A stretch of DNA of 13,313 nucleotides from an uncultured Verrucomicrobiota bacterium (GTDB lineage Bacteria > Verrucomicrobiota > Kiritimatiellia > RFP12 > UBA1067). Of this stretch, positions 13,119 through 13,313 are shown one piece after another. Positions within the stretch are counted from its first letter, which is position 1; the number at the start of each line of letters is the position of its first letter. The translations under genes were made by a program, and so were the position numbers. The notes under the pieces were generated by a model. It worked only from the letters and a program-made list of their open reading frames with translations. It was not told where the DNA came from and did no database searches. The stretch spans positions 1 through 13,313 of the forward strand of contig CAMZDY010000027.1 of NCBI GenBank assembly GCA_947305585.1, given 5' to 3'.

Positions 13119-13220
13119 ATTTACAAATTATGGGGTATTTTGAGAATAAGGATTTGGTTATTATCACGGCGTGATAATAAGAGAGTTTATATTTACAAAA
13201 TATGGGGTTAAAAGATAATT
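13119..13220 (+). repeat. Tandem TTTACAAA promoter-like repeats
   Basis: ATTTACAAATTATGGGGT (13119-13136) recurs as ATTTACAAAATATGGGGT (13191-13208) and, partially, at 13242 in the final promoter. The 13191 copy has TTTACA (13192-13197), a 16-base gap and GATAAT (13214-13219), a near-consensus promoter. The 13119 copy lacks a good -10. Confidence 0.6.
13158..13180. promoter_or_regulatory. Perfect 23-base palindrome, candidate operator
   Basis: TTATTATCACG (13158-13168) and CGTGATAATAA (13170-13180) are perfect 11-base arms around a single G. It lies 62 bases before the -35 of the last promoter. Its odd length and AT-rich arms fit a dimeric repressor site. Confidence 0.65.
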
Positions 13221-13242
13221 AAAACTTTTTTCACGAAAGGTA

Positions 13243-13271
13243 TTTACAAAATCGCCAGAATATGATATAAT
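13243..13271 (+). promoter_or_regulatory. Extended -10 promoter of the gene at the window end
   Basis: TTTACA (13243-13248), a 17-base spacer, and TATAAT (13266-13271) with TGA upstream. Same architecture and -10 flank as the four other island promoters. Confidence 0.82.
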
Positions 13272-13280
13272 ATCAAGGAA

Positions 13281-13313
13281 ATGGTGAAAAAACGGGAGTG
13301 GCAGGTTGAGAGC
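13281..13313 (+). CDS. Start of an unidentified gene cut by the window end
   Basis: An ATG at 13281 opens an 11-codon frame to the window edge (MVKKREWQVES). It lies nine bases after the -10, so the message would be nearly leaderless; AAGGAA abuts the ATG, and GTG at 13284 in the same frame is possible. By analogy with the other modules it may be another toxin-antitoxin or regulator gene. Too short to identify. Confidence 0.35.
   Translation, partial: MVKKREWQVES

Noticed and set aside
13130..13174. 14-codon frame (MGYFENKDLVIITA) after the dyad promoter
   Set aside because: No ribosome binding site, overlaps the 23-base palindrome, and too short to support.
7416..13313. A chromosomal integron cassette array
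   Set aside because: Small promoter-bearing toxin modules separated by hairpin repeats look superficially similar, but I find no paired RYYYAAC/GTTRRRY core sites at the ends of the repeats and no integron integrase. Modules also carry strong individual promoters and direct repeats unlike attC.

Overview
The window has two contrasting halves. Bases 1-7415 are GC-rich and carry eight consecutive plus-strand genes, each overlapping the next by 1 to 26 bases. Bases 7416-13313 hold short gene modules, each with its own promoter, separated by repeat-rich and often AT-rich intergenic DNA. The organism is a Gram-negative type bacterium: it has CMP-Kdo synthetase (LPS inner core), a sigma-54 factor and a probable short exported lipoprotein. 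The superoxide reductase suggests an anaerobe or microaerophile. A member of the PVC group, such as Kiritimatiellota, Lentisphaerota or Verrucomicrobiota, would fit, but that is a guess from gene style and not something the sequence proves.

Housekeeping block, in order: a large protein of unknown function; kdsB; a small secreted or lipoprotein-like protein with an ExbD-like look; rpoN (sigma-54); cysS; a CaCA-family sodium/calcium exchanger; cmk; and a DppC/OppC-type ABC permease with a TTG start. Unbroken overlaps imply one translationally coupled transcript whose promoter lies upstream of base 1.

Accessory block: a roughly 620-base gene-free stretch containing a long imperfect inverted repeat; a stand-alone superoxide reductase; a DUF2281-type antitoxin with a PIN-domain (VapC-like) toxin; a DUF3791 / DUF3990 / small-protein trio (probable toxin-antitoxin, with an ADP-ribosyltransferase-like fold suspected); hipB-hipA; then a 400-base regulatory-looking region with palindromes and tandem promoters leading into a gene cut by the window end. 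Five near-identical extended -10 promoters (17-base spacer, TGnTATAAT) drive these modules. Two of them lie within a 99-base duplicated unit. A roughly 270-base direct repeat, almost identical in both copies, brackets the PIN and DUF3990 modules. A further short repeat family with a G-rich tail occurs four times and supplies the stop codon of hipA.

The accessory half therefore reads as a defence/addiction island built from promoter-plus-module units and dispersed repeats, placed after the end of a core operon. No transposase, integrase, CRISPR array, tRNA or rRNA was recognised. All family names are from memory of motifs and not from database searches.
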